The position numbers were made by a program, and so were the translations under genes. A stretch of 64,000 bases of DNA from UBA5536 sp964592595 (GTDB taxonomy: Bacteria > Bacteroidota > Bacteroidia > Bacteroidales > F082): the NCBI GenBank assembly GCA_964592595.1, contig CAZQFH010000012.1, positions 1-64,000 of the forward strand, given 5' to 3'. The notes beneath the pieces are model-generated. The model worked only from the letters and a program-made list of their open reading frames with translations. It was not told where the DNA came from and ran no database searches. Positions 26,347 to 34,929 of this stretch are shown here, piece after piece. The first letter of the stretch is position 1, and each line of letters starts with the position of its first letter.

Positions 26347-27525
26347 ATGAAGAAAGTTGTTATTGCATCGGCTGCGCGCACTGCAGTTGGAAATTTTGGA
26401 GGAGACCTGGCTTCTCTCTCTGCTATTGAACTTGGAAAGCTTGCTGCCCAGGCAGCCCTTGAACGGGCACGCATTGAAGCCGATGTTGTAGATGAGGTTT
26501 TGGTTGGCAATATTTTATCTGCCGGATTGGGTCAGAACATTGCCCGTCAGATTGGGATTTATGCTGGAACATCAGAAAACACACCCGCATTGACTATCAA
26601 TCAACTATGCGGTTCCGGACTACGAGCTGTTATGCTGGGTATGCAACTCATTCAACTTGGCGAAGCTGAAGTAGTGTTAGCCGGCGGAACAGAAAGCATG
26701 TCCAATGCTCCATATTTGCTTCCAAAAGCACGTTATGGTTATCGCATGGGCGATGGCAGTTTGGTCGACAGTATGATTTTGGATGGTTTAACCGATGCTT
26801 TTAATGGCTATCATATGGGCATTACAGCCGAAAACATTGCAGAAAGATGGAATTTGAGCCGCGAGGAACAAGATCAGTTTGCATTAAAAAGCCAGCAAAA
26901 AGCTGAAGCAGCGCAGAAAAACAAGCGCTTTGCTGAGGAAATTGTTCCCGTAATTATTCCACAACGCAAAGGCGACGCCTTGGTTATTGATCAGGATGAA
27001 TTTCCAAAACATGGCATGACGATCGAAAAACTTGCCAGGCTTCGTCCGGCTTTCAAAGCAGATGGTACTGTTACTGCTGGTAACGCCTCCGGAATTAATG
27101 ACGGAGCTGCCATGCTTGTGCTGATGTCAGAAGAAAAAGCGCATCAACTTGGTGTAAAACCCCTGGCTGTAATCGAAGCTGCTGCTTATGCTGCGCTGGA
27201 TCCCAAAATAATGGGATACGGACCCGTGCCTGCTACTCAAAAAGTGTTGGCTAAATCTGGCTGGAAAATCAATGACCTGGATTTAATCGAAGCCAATGAA
27301 GCTTTTGCTGCTCAATCATTGGCCGTGGTTAAAGACCTCGAATTGAATCCTGAAATAGTAAACGTTAACGGAGGTGCCATCGCTTTGGGCCATCCAATTG
27401 GTGCATCAGGCGCAAGGATTTTAACCACACTGATTTACGAAATGCAGAAACGAAATGTTCATAAAGGCCTTGCTACCCTTTGCATTGGCGGCGGACAAGG
27501 AATTTCGATGCTGATTAACCGATAA
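26347..27525 (+). CDS. Acetyl-CoA C-acetyltransferase (thiolase)
   Basis: A 392-residue thiolase. The acyl-accepting Cys88 lies in NQLCGSG, the general-base His in GHPIGASG and the second Cys in CIGGGQG. The N-terminus KKVVIASAARTAVGNFGG is standard when translation begins at 26347; an upstream ATG at 26317 adds ten atypical residues. The enzyme either cleaves a 3-oxoacyl-CoA or joins two acetyl-CoA. It is the first gene of a long plus-strand run with an SDR reductase, a KAS III-like protein, a symporter and an acyl-CoA synthetase. In that setting a degradative role is more likely than butanoate or PHB synthesis, but the sequence alone does not decide. Confidence 0.92.
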   Translation: MKKVVIASAARTAVGNFGGDLASLSAIELGKLAAQAALERARIEADVVDEVLVGNILSAGLGQNIARQIGIYAGTSENTPALTINQLCGSGLRAVMLGMQLIQLGEAEVVLAGGTESMSNAPYLLPKARYGYRMGDGSLVDSMILDGLTDAFNGYHMGITAENIAERWNLSREEQDQFALKSQQKAEAAQKNKRFAEEIVPVIIPQRKGDALVIDQDEFPKHGMTIEKLARLRPAFKADGTVTAGNASGINDGAAMLVLMSEEKAHQLGVKPLAVIEAAAYAALDPKIMGYGPVPATQKVLAKSGWKINDLDLIEANEAFAAQSLAVVKDLELNPEIVNVNGGAIALGHPIGASGARILTTLIYEMQKRNVHKGLATLCIGGGQGISMLINR

Positions 27526-27545
27526 ATATCAAATCAACAATAAAG

Positions 27546-28289
27546 ATGAAAAAACTCGCAAACAAAGTCGCTATCATCACGGGTGGCGCCGACGGGATTG
27601 GTAAAGCTGCTGTAACCCGATTTGCTGCTGAAGGAGCTGCTGTTTCAATTTGGGATCTCAATGAAGAAAAAGGTAATCAGCTTGCTGCTGAATTGAAGGA
27701 AAAAGGATTTGATGTCGGTTTTCAAAAAGTGAATACTGCCAGTTATCAGGAAGTAGAAGCTGCTGCTAATGAATTGTTTGCCGCGAAAGGACAAATCGAT
27801 GTTTTGGTAAATAATGCCGGAATAACACGCGATAGCACCTTAAAGAAAATGACTCCGGAAAGCTGGCAACAGGTGATTGATGTAAATCTGACCGGAGTTT
27901 TTTATTGCACCAAAATTGTTTCGGCTTATATGACTGAAAAACAATACGGTCGTATAATCAATACTTCTTCTGTTGTAGCCCTTTATGGAAACTTTGGACA
28001 AACCAATTATGTGGCTTCAAAAGCTGCTGTGATTGGCATGACAAAAACACTTGCCAGAGAGCTCGGACGAAAAGGCATCACAGTCAATGCTGTTGCTCCA
28101 GGCTTTATTGCAACCGAAATGGTAGCTAAAATGCCTGAAAATGTATTGCAGGGCATGCGCGATAAAACCCCGGTTGGCCGTTTGGGCAAGCCAGAGGAAA
28201 TTGCTGCGGCTTACCTTTTCCTGGCCAGTGAAGAAGCTGCATTCATCAACGGGACAGTCTTGAGTGTTGATGGCGGCATAACCCTTTAA
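27546..28289 (+). CDS. SDR-family 3-oxoacyl reductase / 3-hydroxyacyl dehydrogenase (FabG/PhaB-like)
   Basis: A 247-residue short-chain dehydrogenase. It shows the cofactor motif TGGADGIGKAA (residues 13-23), NNAG near 88, the active-site Ser in NTSSVVALYG and YVASKAAVIG with catalytic Tyr and Lys. The C-terminus VNGTVLSVDGGITL (with Ile in place of the first Val) is typical of FabG and PhaB enzymes. It interconverts 3-hydroxyacyl and 3-oxoacyl thioesters. Being 20 bases after a thiolase gene and near an acyl-CoA synthetase, it probably works on CoA esters here, for example 3-hydroxyacyl-CoA to 3-oxoacyl-CoA. Confidence 0.9.
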   Translation: MKKLANKVAIITGGADGIGKAAVTRFAAEGAAVSIWDLNEEKGNQLAAELKEKGFDVGFQKVNTASYQEVEAAANELFAAKGQIDVLVNNAGITRDSTLKKMTPESWQQVIDVNLTGVFYCTKIVSAYMTEKQYGRIINTSSVVALYGNFGQTNYVASKAAVIGMTKTLARELGRKGITVNAVAPGFIATEMVAKMPENVLQGMRDKTPVGRLGKPEEIAAAYLFLASEEAAFINGTVLSVDGGITL

Positions 28290-28300
28290 TTTTTCCTCAG

Positions 28301-29293
28301 ATGGCAAGAAACGCAGTAATCACTTCCAGCGGAATGTATGTGCCAGAGCGTATCGTTCCGAATAGCTACTTCGACGAATTGCTGGGCGAAGATGTAAGCA
28401 CCTGGCTGGCAGAGAATGTGCAGATCTATGAGCGGCGATGGTGCAACGAAAACCAGTCAACAGCTGATCTTTGTATGGAAGCTGCCATTGATGCTTTAAA
28501 TAATGCACAGCTCGATGCATCGGCTATTGATCTGCTGATTGTGGCTACCGATACTCCGGAATATATTTCACCATCCACAGCATCAAAAGTGCAGTATAAA
28601 CTGGGCATGAACAATGCAGGAAGTTTTGACGTGAATACAGCCTGCGCTGGTTTTGTTACGGCACTGGATATGGCGGCCAAATACATCCGTGCCGATGAAA
28701 CCTATCATCATATTATGGTAATCGGCGCCTACGCGATGAGTAAATACCTCAATATGAAGGATAAAAAGACCGTAACCTTATTTGCTGATGCTGCCGGCGC
28801 TGTAATATTATCTGCTTCAGAAAGTACTGACAGCGGCTTTTTGGCAAGCGAACTGCTTACAAAAGGAGAATACTACGGTCATATGGGTATTTATGCAGGC
28901 GGCACTTCGCAGCCAATCAACGAAAAAGTGCTTGCCGATAAGGATCACCTGCTGAAATTTGTCACGAAATTCCCAAAAGAGTTAAATCCGGAGATGTGGA
29001 GTATGATGGCCGCTAACCTGAATAAGAAACTTGGTATAGCTGCCAATCAGGTGGATCACTATTTGCTCACACAAATCAACATCAACAGCATATTCGAAAC
29101 CATGGACATACTCGGTGTTCCGAGAGAAAAAGCACCTACCGTGATGCACCATTATGGATACACCGGCTCAGCTTGTATTCCGCTGGCTTTGCACGAAAGT
29201 ATTAAAAACGGAAAAATAAAACGTGGCGATTTGCTCTACTTCATCGGATCGGGAGGTGGATTGGCTTTTGCCAGTGCCGCTTTTCGCTACTAA
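28301..29293 (+). CDS. KAS III-like protein with altered catalytic triad
   Basis: A 330-residue protein of the 3-oxoacyl-ACP synthase III fold. The nucleophile Cys115 is kept in NTACAGF, and SGGGLAFAS-like sequence closes the C-terminus. The other two catalytic positions are changed. Where FabH has His in HQAN, this protein has TQIN (Thr257); where FabH has Asn in YGNTSAA, it has YGYTGSA (Tyr287). An ordinary decarboxylating condensation is therefore doubtful. KAS III relatives with altered triads act as acyltransferases in some pathways. It sits 11 bases after the SDR gene and 10 before the symporter, so it is clearly part of the operon. The substrate is unknown. Confidence 0.85.
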   Translation: MARNAVITSSGMYVPERIVPNSYFDELLGEDVSTWLAENVQIYERRWCNENQSTADLCMEAAIDALNNAQLDASAIDLLIVATDTPEYISPSTASKVQYKLGMNNAGSFDVNTACAGFVTALDMAAKYIRADETYHHIMVIGAYAMSKYLNMKDKKTVTLFADAAGAVILSASESTDSGFLASELLTKGEYYGHMGIYAGGTSQPINEKVLADKDHLLKFVTKFPKELNPEMWSMMAANLNKKLGIAANQVDHYLLTQININSIFETMDILGVPREKAPTVMHHYGYTGSACIPLALHESIKNGKIKRGDLLYFIGSGGGLAFASAAFRY

Positions 29294-29303
29294 AATATAT
29301 TAA

Positions 29304-30854
29304 ATGGCAACAAATGCTATGGTAACCGGAACCTGGATTTTGCTCACTATCTATGTGTTGGCAGTGATTTACCTCGTTGTGAAAGGTGCAGGCAAAACCA
29401 AAAACATCAGCGATTATGCGCTGGGTAGTGTGTTGTTTTCGCCTGTAGCTGTTGGGCTTTCTTTGGCTGCATCGATGACCAGTGCTGCCACTTTTGTAAT
29501 CAACCCGGGATTTATTGCCAATTTCGGCGTTTCAGGGGCACTTTCTTATGCTGTTTTTTTACCGTTGGCTTCCATGATTTCGCTGGTAGTGCTTACCAAA
29601 AGTTTTCGCAAACATGGCCAATCAGTAAAAGCGCTCACCCTTGCGCAATGGATTGGGAAGCGTTACGACAGTAAATCCTATGCGTTTTTTATGGGTTTAC
29701 TGGCTCTGCTCCTGCTTACTTTTATTGTGCTTATTGTGGTTGCACTTACAAAAGTTATTGCACAATCGTTGAACCTGAATGAGTTCAATGTAATGTTGGC
29801 CATCGTCATTTTTGTGTTTGGTTATATGATGTACGGAGGTGCTAACTCGATGGTTTATACCAATACGATTCAGGCAGTTGTAATGTTAATTGTTGCCATT
29901 ATTTTATTAACAAGTGGTTACGAGCATTTCAGCAATGGTGTTCAGGGATTTCTTGATAAATTGGCAGCAATTGATCCTTTACTTGTTAAACCTGTAAACC
30001 CTCAGAGTCCGCTTTTCAGAAACTTTTATGAAATTATTTTTGCTCAAATCGTTGTGGGAATCGCTATTGTCGTTCAGCCACACATCATCACCAAATCTTT
30101 GCTGCTTAAGAAGGAATCCGATGTCAATAAATTTTTAGTGACAGCCGTAATTGCCGAGGTATTATTTTTCGCGGTAGTTATTGCCGGCCTATATGCGCGT
30201 ATCAGCTTTCCGGAATTAAGCCTTAACGGAAGCACGCTGTCGAACGATAATATTATTCCGGCCTATGTTGTTGAAACTTTTTCAAATGGAACCTTTGCTG
30301 TTTTAGTAGGGCTTTTTGTCGTACTCGGATTAATTGCTGCCGGCATGTCAACACTCGAAGGTCTTATCCAGTCGGTTTCAACAACCATCACCTCTGATCT
30401 TATTCAACCACTTTTTGGTCACAAAATACAAGCAGATATTAGCCTGATCAGGATCAACAAAGTTGCTATTGTTTTTATGGCATTGATAACAATATACCTG
30501 GCAAGTGATCAGCTAATTAACCCAAAGCTAAGTGTTGGAATTTTTGCTCAAAATGGTGTGTATGCTTACTTTTCCGCTGCCTTTGTGCCTGTTATTTTTG
30601 GAATATTTTTCAAACATGTAAAAGTTTCTACCGTATTTGCTGCTACCATAACAGCAATATCGGTACACTTTTTGGTATATTACGGATTACCGGCTTTACA
30701 TCAGGTTCAAACGCTTGACTTGGGTTTCTTTACAAGCTTTATCGAAGGTAAAGTAAGAAATCCTGCCATCGCTGCTTCATCTGCGATAGTAGTTTCGAGT
30801 GTTGTTGGCCTGATGTGGCATTTTATTAACCGTGAAAAAGGAGCAAAAGCATGA
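29304..30854 (+). CDS. Sodium:solute symporter family transporter
   Basis: A 516-residue inner-membrane protein with about 13 helices and the LeuT-fold pattern of the SSS family. Features include DYALGSVLFSPVAVGLSLAASMTSAATF at the start of the core, YGGANSMVYTNTIQ in the middle and AAGMSTLEGLIQSVSTTITSD near residues 340-365, where Ser/Thr residues of the sodium site lie. Members of this branch often carry monocarboxylates such as acetate, propionate or pantothenate. Its stop overlaps the start of an acyl-CoA synthetase by 4 bases, which strongly suggests import of a carboxylic acid that is then activated with CoA. Confidence 0.9.
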   Translation: MATNAMVTGTWILLTIYVLAVIYLVVKGAGKTKNISDYALGSVLFSPVAVGLSLAASMTSAATFVINPGFIANFGVSGALSYAVFLPLASMISLVVLTKSFRKHGQSVKALTLAQWIGKRYDSKSYAFFMGLLALLLLTFIVLIVVALTKVIAQSLNLNEFNVMLAIVIFVFGYMMYGGANSMVYTNTIQAVVMLIVAIILLTSGYEHFSNGVQGFLDKLAAIDPLLVKPVNPQSPLFRNFYEIIFAQIVVGIAIVVQPHIITKSLLLKKESDVNKFLVTAVIAEVLFFAVVIAGLYARISFPELSLNGSTLSNDNIIPAYVVETFSNGTFAVLVGLFVVLGLIAAGMSTLEGLIQSVSTTITSDLIQPLFGHKIQADISLIRINKVAIVFMALITIYLASDQLINPKLSVGIFAQNGVYAYFSAAFVPVIFGIFFKHVKVSTVFAATITAISVHFLVYYGLPALHQVQTLDLGFFTSFIEGKVRNPAIAASSAIVVSSVVGLMWHFINREKGAKA

Positions 30855-32356
30855 GTAAATTTGACTGGACTTCCAAATGGATGCAGTATCAGCCTGAAAA
30901 GATTGCTTTTGAAGAATTTGAAAGCGGTCGCAAACTGAGCTGGAAAACATTGAATAACCTGGGAAATTTTGTTGCGCAAGAACTCAGTACCAATTTTAAG
31001 CTAAAAAAAGGCGATCGCCTGGCAATTTTAAGCGAAAATAGGCTGGAGCTCATCACTTTATTTGTGGCTGCACAAAAAACAGGTATTATCCTCGTGCCTT
31101 TAAATTACAGGCTCACCTCACCTGAAATTAATTATTTACTGCAACAGTCGGTGCCGGCTGCCATTTGGTATGAGCAACAGTTTGAAGAAAAATTATTGAA
31201 AACGGAAAAATTCCGGGACATTCCAATCAAACAAAATCTGGAAAAGCTCGCTGAGCTATCCGATAGAATAGTTGCCTCAAACGAAAATTATTATTTCGAA
31301 AATGCAGCTTTTGAAGAAGATCATCCGATATTTCTAATTTTCACATCCGGAACAACTTCATTTCCAAAAGGATCTGTTTACACACACAAAATGTTGTTTT
31401 GGAACAGCGTCAACACCCAGATGCGTTTGGATATCACTTCGGCCGATCGCTCAATAAATTGCGCACCTTCGTTCCATACCGGAAGCTGGAATGTGCTGCT
31501 TACGCCGTTTATGCATCATGGTGCTTACACCTTAGTGATGCGTAATTTCGATGCTGAAAAAGTGATGCGGGCACTCGAAGATTATAAAATGACCATTTTT
31601 TGGGCCGTACCGACCATGCTAAAAATGATGGCCGAAAGTTCAATATTTGAACAAGTTAAGCTCGAAAAACTGCGTTATTTTATTGTTGGAGGAGAAGCCA
31701 TGCCAATCCCCCTGATTGAAAAATGGCATGCAAAAGATATTATGATACGTCAGGGATACGGACTTACGGAAGTTGGCCCTAACGTTACCTCGCTAAACCA
31801 TCAGGATGCCATCAGAAAACAAGGTTCCATTGGCAAACCCAATTTTTACTATGAAGTAAGAATTGCCGACAACAATGGAAATGCGGTTCAGGCAGGCGAA
31901 CAGGGAGAGTTTTTACTCAAAGGTCCGTGTGTTACGCCCGGATATTGGAACAATACAAAGGCCACGAAAGATACAATTGTAGATGAATGGTTTCATACGG
32001 GCGATATCGTAAAGCAGGATGACGAAGGTTATATTTACGTTGTTGATCGCTTGAAAAACATGTACATCAGCGGCGGTGAAAATGTTTATCCTGCTGAGGT
32101 TGAATATGTGCTGAGACAACATAATGCTATTGAAGAAGTTGCAATCACAGGTGTTCCTGACGAAAAGTGGGGCGAATCGGGAATGGCCTTTATTGTGTTG
32201 AAAAACAACAGTGAAGCAAGCCCAGAATCCCTGTCAACTTTTTGTCGTGAGAAGCTGGCAAAATATAAAATCCCCAAACATTTCCGCTTTGTGAAGGCTT
32301 TACCCAAAAACGATGCCGGAAAAATTGACAGAAAATCTTTAATATCAAATAATTAA
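30851..32356 (+). CDS. AMP-forming acyl-CoA synthetase
   Basis: A 501-residue member of the adenylate-forming ligase family. The phosphate loop is FTSGTTSFPKGS, followed by GYGLTE, the hinge region DRLKNMYISGGENVYPAEVE and a C-terminal Lys in PKNDAGKIDRKSL that serves the adenylation step. It activates a carboxylic acid to its CoA thioester through an acyl-AMP. Chain length cannot be inferred; the closest look is to medium-chain or aryl/alkanoate ligases. Overlap with the symporter gene (ATGA at 30851) makes the transporter's substrate the probable acid. Confidence 0.9.
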   Translation: MSKFDWTSKWMQYQPEKIAFEEFESGRKLSWKTLNNLGNFVAQELSTNFKLKKGDRLAILSENRLELITLFVAAQKTGIILVPLNYRLTSPEINYLLQQSVPAAIWYEQQFEEKLLKTEKFRDIPIKQNLEKLAELSDRIVASNENYYFENAAFEEDHPIFLIFTSGTTSFPKGSVYTHKMLFWNSVNTQMRLDITSADRSINCAPSFHTGSWNVLLTPFMHHGAYTLVMRNFDAEKVMRALEDYKMTIFWAVPTMLKMMAESSIFEQVKLEKLRYFIVGGEAMPIPLIEKWHAKDIMIRQGYGLTEVGPNVTSLNHQDAIRKQGSIGKPNFYYEVRIADNNGNAVQAGEQGEFLLKGPCVTPGYWNNTKATKDTIVDEWFHTGDIVKQDDEGYIYVVDRLKNMYISGGENVYPAEVEYVLRQHNAIEEVAITGVPDEKWGESGMAFIVLKNNSEASPESLSTFCREKLAKYKIPKHFRFVKALPKNDAGKIDRKSLISNN

Positions 32357-32391
32357 TAATTAATCTTTCACTAATATTAAATTCAAATCGT

Positions 32392-33225
32392 ATGAAAACT
32401 AAAATTTTTGGCCTTATGGCAATCCTGCTCGGAATGAGCATCGTTATGACTTCGTGTAAAAAAGATGATGATGAAGATCCGGCAATTCCGGCAACAATCC
32501 TCGATCTTATCTTATCAGCAGATAATGCTGTGGCTACAGTAACCTTTAGCGAAGCTGTTTACAAAGCTGCCGACAAAACAGGTAACCTTGATGCAGCTGC
32601 ATTTAGTGTTACTTTGACCGGTGGCACAGCAACGCTGGCCAATTTCACCGTTACCCACACTGCCGGAACATCCGGTGCTACCATTAATCTTGAGCTCGAT
32701 GGTATTGCAAACGGAAGCGAAGAACTAACTGTTGCTCCTGCCTCAGCTACAAGTATTTATAATGGTGCTGGCGCAGCAATGCTTACAACAGAATCAAAAA
32801 AGGTGATGCTGAAAGAAATTGGTATTATTGGCCAATGGATTTCATCTGGCGCCAATGTAGCGCCGTTATTGATTGCAGCTGGTATTGATTCTATCTATGC
32901 AGATTTCAAAGTTGATCTTTCTTATCTTGTAGAAAGTTTTACAGCTGATGGTTCAAAGACAACCCTTACTGGAACATACGTTCAAACCAAATCCTCCACA
33001 GGAAATATCTGGACGATAGTTGTTAACCAATCCAGTCCTTCCAGCCTCGTTTCCGAAGGCATTTTTGAGGTGATGGCTACCGGTGGTGTGACTATGAAAT
33101 ATGAAATCGCTCAAACTGATCCAGAAATTCCGGGCGTTACACCTCCAACACCTGAGGGCGGTTTTGGAAGTACAAGCAGCGGCGCCTTTGGTGTGTTGAA
33201 CGTTCAAACTTACGTGAAATACTAA
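32392..33225 (+). CDS. Surface-exposed lipoprotein candidate of unknown function
   Basis: A 277-residue lipoprotein. The signal peptide ends in the lipobox MTSC with Cys22, followed by KKDDDED; acidic residues right after the lipidated Cys are the known lipoprotein export signal that sends such proteins to the cell surface in Bacteroidota. The next 110 residues resemble an immunoglobulin-like Big domain (VATVTFSEAVY, LTGGTATLANF). The C-terminal part is unassigned and ends Gly/Ser-rich. It lies 35 bases after the synthetase and is followed by a terminator, then by an outer-membrane barrel gene. It may bind the external substrate of this cluster. Confidence 0.75.
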   Translation: MKTKIFGLMAILLGMSIVMTSCKKDDDEDPAIPATILDLILSADNAVATVTFSEAVYKAADKTGNLDAAAFSVTLTGGTATLANFTVTHTAGTSGATINLELDGIANGSEELTVAPASATSIYNGAGAAMLTTESKKVMLKEIGIIGQWISSGANVAPLLIAAGIDSIYADFKVDLSYLVESFTADGSKTTLTGTYVQTKSSTGNIWTIVVNQSSPSSLVSEGIFEVMATGGVTMKYEIAQTDPEIPGVTPPTPEGGFGSTSSGAFGVLNVQTYVKY

Positions 33226-33236
33226 TTTCAAACCCT

Positions 33237-33272
33237 ACAACGACCGGCAAATTATTGTTGGTCGTTGTTTTC
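33237..33272 (+). terminator. Rho-independent terminator after the lipoprotein gene
   Basis: ACAACGACC (33237-33245) and GGTCGTTGT (33260-33268) form a perfect 9-bp stem with a 14-base A+T-rich loop, followed by TTTT. It lies 11 bases after the lipoprotein stop. It may end the operon or lower expression of the barrel and hydrolase genes downstream. Confidence 0.8.
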
Positions 33273-33328
33273 CTGTATCATCAAGCAGGTTTTAGTTCAT
33301 TTGAAGAATAATTTTTAAGTACATATCC

Positions 33329-34912
33329 ATGAAAAAGTTTTTACTAAGCCTTTTAATTGTTCTTAGTTTACAGGGATTTCTTTTAGCACAGGCGCCCACA
33401 ACGCATTTCATGAGCAAAGACATCCCCGAAAAAGCTGACAAAGAGTTTCAGTTTCTGGCCTTTTTCATCAATCAGGGAGTGAGTTCCAATTTTTATCCTA
33501 CTAACGAGTTTTTGCGTGGACAGGTAGTTGGTCGCATGTTTGGACAAAACAGCACAATCACTTCTGATACTGCACATTCCATGTATGTTGAACAGCGTAT
33601 TGTTCCATTTTTTATCTACAAACCAAATTTATTTAATGGTAAAGCTATTCTAAGAGCCTCTTTCGAAATCGACTGGACATGGGGAGACGCTTCTTATGGA
33701 ACAGGAGGAAATTTAGGTGGCGCGATTTCGGCCGACCAAGTAAACATTCAGACACAAAATATTGAAGTTGAATTACTTCCATGGAAAGGATGGGCCATAA
33801 ATCTTGGCTTACAACGCATGTTTGATAGTCCTTATAATGCCTACCGTACACTTTTCGACAAAATGACCAATACCGGTTATAGGCTGGGTTTTTTTGGAAC
33901 TGATGCTGTTGGCATCAGCATAAGAAGGGACAAGGATTTTGGTAAATATAAAGCAGGATTTTATAAATTTTATGAAAACGATATTTACAAAGATGATGAT
34001 GTGAATATGTTTGAGCTGATGGCCGAAAGAAGTATCGCACCGCTATGGAATGTTGGCGTATCCGTGAATTATGTCAGGGATCGCTCCGGAGGAAAAGGTG
34101 GTATTTCCATCTTAGGTCAAGGCCTTAATTCGTTGCTCAACGATTATATGGGAACCTTCAAATTCAAATTTGGCACTGATCCTTACAAGGCCGACATTTT
34201 TTGGGCTGGAACATTTTTTAGCCGTAATGCCGACATGATGGCCGATAGACTTTCACTTACCGGTTTCTTTAATTATAATTTCGGCCGTGCCGATGTAAAA
34301 CGTAATGGCGAGTTTGTGAAAGGCGCTGATATCGCTGGTTTTGCCGCAAACCTAAAAGCCATCTATCGTTTTGGTCAAACGCCGGATGATCATTTCAAAC
34401 TGGATCTCATCTACGCTTCAGGCGATGAAGATGGTTTAGCAGATCAAAAATACAGCGGCGTTATGACTGGAAACACCTGGGGTGCGCCAGGAGCCATATT
34501 TATCAGCTCAGGAACATTCCTGCTGATGCCGCATGGAAATGTCGTAAATCGCTACACACCAGCCATTGCCGACCTTTCGAATATGGGTTATGGCATGAGC
34601 TTTGCCAGTGCAACAGCTTCTAAAGGCTTGATTCCTTATCGCTTGATAGGTAAAGTAGGTGGTGGCTTCGCCATGAGTAATGTTGAACCACAGGCAGGTG
34701 GAAAAAACATAGGCACCGAAGCTAACTTTTCGCTTATTTACAATGTGGGCACTTACATGAGTATCGAATGGCACACCGCCTATCTGTGGCTGGGTGATTT
34801 TTATGATAGTGCCGACGATCGCTATGGATATCCTGTAAACGGGGGAACTTACGGGCAGCGACCTATCGATCCCTGGACGACTTTTCTGGTTGTTAAATGG
34901 CTGATGTTTTAA
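33329..34912 (+). CDS. Outer-membrane beta-barrel protein, porin-like
   Basis: A 527-residue protein with a signal peptide (MKKFLLSLLIVLSLQGFLLAQ) and many amphipathic strands rich in Tyr, Trp, Phe and Gly, ending in the aromatic VVKWLMF typical of outer-membrane barrels. The pattern resembles alginate-export or porin-like channels, but I do not recognise a named family. It probably lets the substrate of the neighbouring cluster cross the outer membrane. The frame overlaps the first codons of the longest version of the hydrolase downstream; with the start chosen for that gene, the two do not overlap. Confidence 0.72.
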   Translation: MKKFLLSLLIVLSLQGFLLAQAPTTHFMSKDIPEKADKEFQFLAFFINQGVSSNFYPTNEFLRGQVVGRMFGQNSTITSDTAHSMYVEQRIVPFFIYKPNLFNGKAILRASFEIDWTWGDASYGTGGNLGGAISADQVNIQTQNIEVELLPWKGWAINLGLQRMFDSPYNAYRTLFDKMTNTGYRLGFFGTDAVGISIRRDKDFGKYKAGFYKFYENDIYKDDDVNMFELMAERSIAPLWNVGVSVNYVRDRSGGKGGISILGQGLNSLLNDYMGTFKFKFGTDPYKADIFWAGTFFSRNADMMADRLSLTGFFNYNFGRADVKRNGEFVKGADIAGFAANLKAIYRFGQTPDDHFKLDLIYASGDEDGLADQKYSGVMTGNTWGAPGAIFISSGTFLLMPHGNVVNRYTPAIADLSNMGYGMSFASATASKGLIPYRLIGKVGGGFAMSNVEPQAGGKNIGTEANFSLIYNVGTYMSIEWHTAYLWLGDFYDSADDRYGYPVNGGTYGQRPIDPWTTFLVVKWLMF

Positions 34913-34929
34913 CTCAAAATCTGCATCTT

